Of a stretch of DNA of 9,944 nucleotides, positions 7,043-9,944 are shown piece by piece. Made by a program: the position numbers and the translations under genes. How positions within the stretch are numbered: position 1 is the stretch's first letter; every line of letters begins with the position of its first letter. The stretch lies in assembly GCA_013042165.1 (NCBI GenBank), contig JABDQT010000102.1:1-9944 (forward strand). The letters run 5' to 3'. The stretch comes from Kiritimatiellales bacterium (GTDB lineage: Bacteria > Verrucomicrobiota > Kiritimatiellia > Kiritimatiellales > Pontiellaceae). Under the pieces are notes generated by a model. The model was given only the letters and a program-made list of their open reading frames with translations, did no database searches and was not told the DNA's origin.

Positions 7043-7076
7043 CCATTCAATTGGATGGTAATGATGATCATTTTTT
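7043..7076 (+). terminator. Probable terminator region of hpt
   Basis: A hairpin CCATTC-AATT-GGATGG (7043-7058, one G-T wobble) is followed directly by a second AT-rich dyad AATGA-TGA-TCATT (7060-7072) that runs into six T (7071-7076). The second stem next to the T-run resembles a weak rho-independent terminator; the first may strengthen it. It is the only such arrangement I found in the window. Confidence 0.45.
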
Positions 7077-7092
7077 AGACTTAATCTCGCAT

Positions 7093-7120
7093 CTGACTTT
7101 TACAATACTATATTTATAAG
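7093..7120 (+). promoter_or_regulatory. Candidate promoter of the heme/DUF1549 operon
   Basis: CTGACT (7093-7098, four of six) and TATAAG (7115-7120, five of six) are separated by 16 bases in a locally AT-rich stretch, just downstream of the presumed hpt terminator and about 40 bases before the start codon. A dyad follows at the expected transcription start. Confidence 0.45.
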
Positions 7121-7123
7121 GCT

Positions 7124-7140
7124 GTTAAGAACTATTTAAC
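7124..7140. repeat. Dyad at the predicted transcription start
   Basis: GTTAA (7124-7128) and TTAAC (7136-7140) are inverted with a 7-base spacer. The position just after the -10 TATAAG is typical of an operator, but the arms are short and AT-rich and could be chance. Confidence 0.25.
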
Positions 7141-7148
7141 CTGCTACC

Positions 7149-7154
7149 GAGGTG
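7149..7154 (+). promoter_or_regulatory. Ribosome binding site deciding the GTG start at 7162
   Basis: GAGGTG ends seven bases before GTG 7162, and that start yields a complete signal peptide. No in-frame ATG upstream gives a better choice. Confidence 0.6.
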
Positions 7155-7161
7155 CAGACCT

Positions 7162-9525
7162 GTGAAAGCATCGAATACATTGAAGGCTGGCATATTTACA
7201 GTCGCTTTGAGCGGTGCGGCCGTTTTTTCGGCCTGTGCCACCGTGGATTTTGAGACGGAAGTCCTGCCGATTCTTGAGGAAAAGTGCTTCCGTTGTCATA
7301 GCGGAAGGATCAAGGAGCCGATGGCGGGCATCCTTCTCGACCACCCGGAAGCCATCATGAAAGGCAATGAATACGGCCCGATCGTTGTTAAAATGCTGCC
7401 TGAGGAAAGCGTACTCTACGAGCGCATCACGCTGCCGTCCGGCAAGCGGGGCATCATGCCGCCCGCCGGCAAGGGAGACCCCTGCACCCCGGAACAGATT
7501 GAATTAGTGAGGCAGTGGATCAAGGAAGGCGCTAAATTCGGCAACTGGACCGGCAACGATAAACCCAAAGCCACGAAACCACCAAAAAAACAAAATAACA
7601 ATTCCCGGCTATCCCTCAGCAACTATGGCACCGAAAAAGGGATCCAGATCGACCTGACACCTGACCCGAAATACCCGATGCGGTTTTCCCCGAAAATGGT
7701 TCAGGTCAAGGCCCGGGCAATCGATGCTCTGGTCGAAGATTTCCGAAAGGAGATCGGCGTGCAGGCTCTGCCGCTGGCCAATGACCGTGTTTTTGTTCGT
7801 AGAGCGTATCTCGGCATTGCCGGTCGGACCCCGACCAACGACGAAGCCGTTGCTTTTCTCTCGTCGAAGGATTCGAAGAAGAGAGCCAAACTGATTGATC
7901 AGCTGGTGGATTCGGAAGGCTATGTAAACCATTGGTTCAATTTCTGGGCCGATCTGCTCAAAGTGGAAAGTGTCCGCTTTGTTCCTTCCGTTTACTATGC
8001 GGAGTGGATCAAAGACGCGCTGCGCAACAACATGCCGTATGACCGGTTATCCTACGAACTCATCACGGCTACCGGCATGGCCTACCAGAACGGCGCAACC
8101 GGCTGGGCGGCCAGCGATGCAAACATGGCGCCGGACCATATGGCCAATACCATGCAGGCCTTCCTGGGCATGCAGCTGCAATGCGCCCAGTGCCACGATC
8201 ATCCCTACGACCAGTGGAACCAATATGAATTCCAGAGTCTGGTATCCTATTTCGGCGGCGTTCGCTGGAACGGCGTGAACAACAAGCATTTTGTCAGAAA
8301 GATCGAAAAGGCCGGCATCGAAATTTCCGTGAAGCAGGAAAAGTATTTCGGTAACAGAATGGCCTACAACTACCGCTATGCCATTTGGGAGCCTTCGTTC
8401 ACGCGCTGGAACCGTCTGCCTAAGGATTATCAGTATGCCGATGCCAAACCCAGGCAGATGGTTCCCCCACAGGTCATGTTCGGAGAGCAACCGCAGATTG
8501 AAGACAGCCCACGCGAAGCCTTCGGAAAATGGGTGACCGCCGAAGAAAATCAATGGTTCACCAAAGCCATCGTAAACCGGCTTTGGAAACAGACCATGGG
8601 CGTCGGTCTGATCGATCCGGTGGACCAGATTAAATACGACACCGAAGCCGTCATCCCCGAGCTGCTGACCTTTCTCGAAAAGACCATGAAAATGGCGGAT
8701 TACAGCCTGAAGGACTTTCTGCGTATCCTGTACAACACCAAAACCTGGCAGCTCGAAACCATTACCTCCGACTTACCCGAAGATCTGGCCACCTATACCT
8801 ATGAAGGCCGCCCGCTCATGCGCATGACCGGCGAGCAGATGTGGGATTCGCTGGTCACGCTGGCCATTGTCGACCCCGACGAGCGGAAGGGCCATGGCTC
8901 CCGCTATACGACCGATGAATACAAAATGCATGCGGAAAAAATCTTCCATACCCCGATCGAGGAGCTCGTGGCCACCTATACCGACGAGGTGATCGATCAG
9001 GAACGCCAGGAACTCAAACGGGCTGAAAAAGAAGCCCGGAAAATTTTTCTTTCGAAGAACCCGAGGCGGAAACCCGGTAAATACGGCGCCAATATCAAGA
9101 CGTGGAGTTTTGACCATATGACCGACCCGCGCTGGCAGGGCATGGATCAGGGACTCGTGCGGGCGGCGGAGCTGACCTCCCCGGCCCCCGCCTACCATTT
9201 TATCCGCCAGTTCGGACAATCCGACCGGAAGATTATTGGAACGGGACGGACGGACCCCAACGTGTCGCAGGTGCTGAACATACTGAACGGCCCGATCCAT
9301 TTCATTCTCGATAACAATTTATCGGTGCTGTCGACGGAAGTGGCGAAACAGGAAACACCGGAAGATAAAATCACGGTTATTTTCCGAAGCGTGCTGACCC
9401 GCGACCCGACCGAAGAAGACGTCGAAATAGCATCCAATGTACTGGCCCACAACCAGGGTCGGCAGGGCTACCGCATGATCCTCTGGGCCCTGCTGAATAC
9501 CCGCGAATTTATGTATATCCAATAG
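7162..9525 (+). CDS. Exported heme-motif protein with DUF1549 and DUF1553 (PSCyt1 type)
   Basis: This 787-residue protein has a lysine-containing N-terminus and hydrophobic stretch (~7-24) ending FSACATVDF, which could be cleaved by signal peptidase I after Ala26 or, less typically, lipidated on Cys25. Residues ~28-125 resemble the planctomycete cytochrome c domain: CFRCH (42-46) for covalent heme and MPPAGKG with Met99 as a plausible second ligand. A Lys/Pro/Asn-rich linker (~131-150) leads to DUF1549 (~185-365), with its characteristic CAQCHDHPYDQW (341-352) as a second CxxCH. DUF1553 covers roughly 445-787 (FTKAIVNRLWKQTMG, LRILYNTKTWQ, LLNTREF). A charged Lys/Glu/Arg helix (~605-637) interrupts that domain. 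Its partner is the DUF1501 gene 12 bases downstream, the usual companion. PVC bacteria hold many such pairs; the substrate is unknown, and links to polysaccharide breakdown or extracellular electron transfer are inferences only. The start is GTG. Confidence 0.93.
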   Translation: MKASNTLKAGIFTVALSGAAVFSACATVDFETEVLPILEEKCFRCHSGRIKEPMAGILLDHPEAIMKGNEYGPIVVKMLPEESVLYERITLPSGKRGIMPPAGKGDPCTPEQIELVRQWIKEGAKFGNWTGNDKPKATKPPKKQNNNSRLSLSNYGTEKGIQIDLTPDPKYPMRFSPKMVQVKARAIDALVEDFRKEIGVQALPLANDRVFVRRAYLGIAGRTPTNDEAVAFLSSKDSKKRAKLIDQLVDSEGYVNHWFNFWADLLKVESVRFVPSVYYAEWIKDALRNNMPYDRLSYELITATGMAYQNGATGWAASDANMAPDHMANTMQAFLGMQLQCAQCHDHPYDQWNQYEFQSLVSYFGGVRWNGVNNKHFVRKIEKAGIEISVKQEKYFGNRMAYNYRYAIWEPSFTRWNRLPKDYQYADAKPRQMVPPQVMFGEQPQIEDSPREAFGKWVTAEENQWFTKAIVNRLWKQTMGVGLIDPVDQIKYDTEAVIPELLTFLEKTMKMADYSLKDFLRILYNTKTWQLETITSDLPEDLATYTYEGRPLMRMTGEQMWDSLVTLAIVDPDERKGHGSRYTTDEYKMHAEKIFHTPIEELVATYTDEVIDQERQELKRAEKEARKIFLSKNPRRKPGKYGANIKTWSFDHMTDPRWQGMDQGLVRAAELTSPAPAYHFIRQFGQSDRKIIGTGRTDPNVSQVLNILNGPIHFILDNNLSVLSTEVAKQETPEDKITVIFRSVLTRDPTEEDVEIASNVLAHNQGRQGYRMILWALLNTREFMYIQ

Positions 9526-9537
9526 TGGAGAAAAGCC

Positions 9538-9944
9538 ATGAACGATCTGTTTAATAAAACCAGCGAACTCGGCCGCCGCGGCTTTATCAGCAATATTGCA
9601 CGCACCGCGCTCGGCGTGGGCGTGGGTATGCCCTTCCTCAATCCGGCCATGGCCAATGTGCTGCCGAACAGCGATAAAAAACTGATCTTTCTCTACATGG
9701 CCGGAGGTATGAGCCATCTCGACACCCTGGACCCGCATCCCGGAACCGAGGAAGCGGGGCCGATCAAAGCGATCGGCACCAATGTAGATGGCATCCAGCT
9801 AAGTGAGTTTTTCCCGGATACCGCAAAGCATATGGACAAGCTCGCGATCATCCGCTCGATGTATTCCACCCAGGGCGCACACGCGCAGGGGAATTATATG
9901 ATGCACACCGGCTATCAGCAGCGCGGAAGCATTGTGCACCCGAC
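9538..9944 (+). CDS. DUF1501 protein, Tat-exported, N-terminal part (cut by window end)
   Basis: The first 135 codons are present and the frame is open to the window edge. The N-terminus carries a twin-arginine motif, GRRGFIS with Arg13-Arg14, followed by a moderately hydrophobic stretch (~17-40), as expected for folded export across the inner membrane. The mature part begins KLIFLYMAGGMSHLDTLDPHPG (split here as KLIFLYMAGG then MSHLDTLDPHPG, residues 48-69), the start of the DUF1501 fold, which is related to alkaline phosphatases and sulfatases; the Asp residues of HLDTLDP are candidate metal ligands. GNYMMHTGYQQRGS (118-131) is also typical of the family. ATG 9538 has GGAG at 9527-9530 and lies 12 bases after the preceding stop, so it is almost surely co-transcribed with the heme/DUF1549/DUF1553 gene. 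The enzymatic activity is not established; relatives are usually paired one to one with a DUF1549/DUF1553 protein. Confidence 0.93.
   Translation, partial: MNDLFNKTSELGRRGFISNIARTALGVGVGMPFLNPAMANVLPNSDKKLIFLYMAGGMSHLDTLDPHPGTEEAGPIKAIGTNVDGIQLSEFFPDTAKHMDKLAIIRSMYSTQGAHAQGNYMMHTGYQQRGSIVHP

Overview
The window is GC-rich, gene-dense bacterial DNA, most likely chromosomal, from a member of the PVC group (Planctomycetes, Verrucomicrobia, Kiritimatiellota/Lentisphaerae). The best taxonomic marker is the pair at the right end: a secreted protein with a PSCyt1-type heme motif, DUF1549 and DUF1553, followed by a DUF1501 protein. This pair is greatly expanded in PVC bacteria. The rest is housekeeping and sensory, so a Kiritimatiellota or Verrucomicrobia origin is an inference and not proven here.

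Layout from left to right. (1) 1-2897, plus strand: a methionine/one-carbon operon. The 3' end of metH (cobalamin-dependent methionine synthase, reactivation domain) overlaps by ATGA with a fused homocysteine methyltransferase/methylenetetrahydrofolate reductase. The reductase makes 5-methyl-tetrahydrofolate, the methyl donor that MetH uses. (2) 2963-3382, plus strand: a small group-2 truncated hemoglobin with its own ribosome binding site and a possible promoter. (3) 3384-6284, minus strand: gltX (glutamyl-tRNA synthetase) followed 39 bases later by a hybrid histidine kinase/response regulator with one membrane segment and no recognisable sensor domain. The kinase and globin genes converge with a single base between their stop codons. 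(4) 6285-6446: a divergent intergenic region holding an inverted pair of heptamer tandem repeats. (5) 6447-6983, plus strand: hpt (hypoxanthine phosphoribosyltransferase). (6) 6984-7161: a spacer with a terminator-like stretch, a candidate promoter and a small dyad. (7) 7162 to the window end, plus strand: the exported heme/DUF1549/DUF1553 protein and the Tat-exported DUF1501 protein, cut by the window edge.

The genes most worth a second look are the exported pair at the right end, whose biochemical role is unknown as far as I am aware, and the heptamer inverted repeat that runs up to the gltX ribosome binding site. The fused enzyme next to metH raises the question of whether this organism has two homocysteine-binding modules or one split methionine synthase. 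I see no tRNA, rRNA, CRISPR array, transposase or phage gene. No gene-free stretch exceeds 300 bases.
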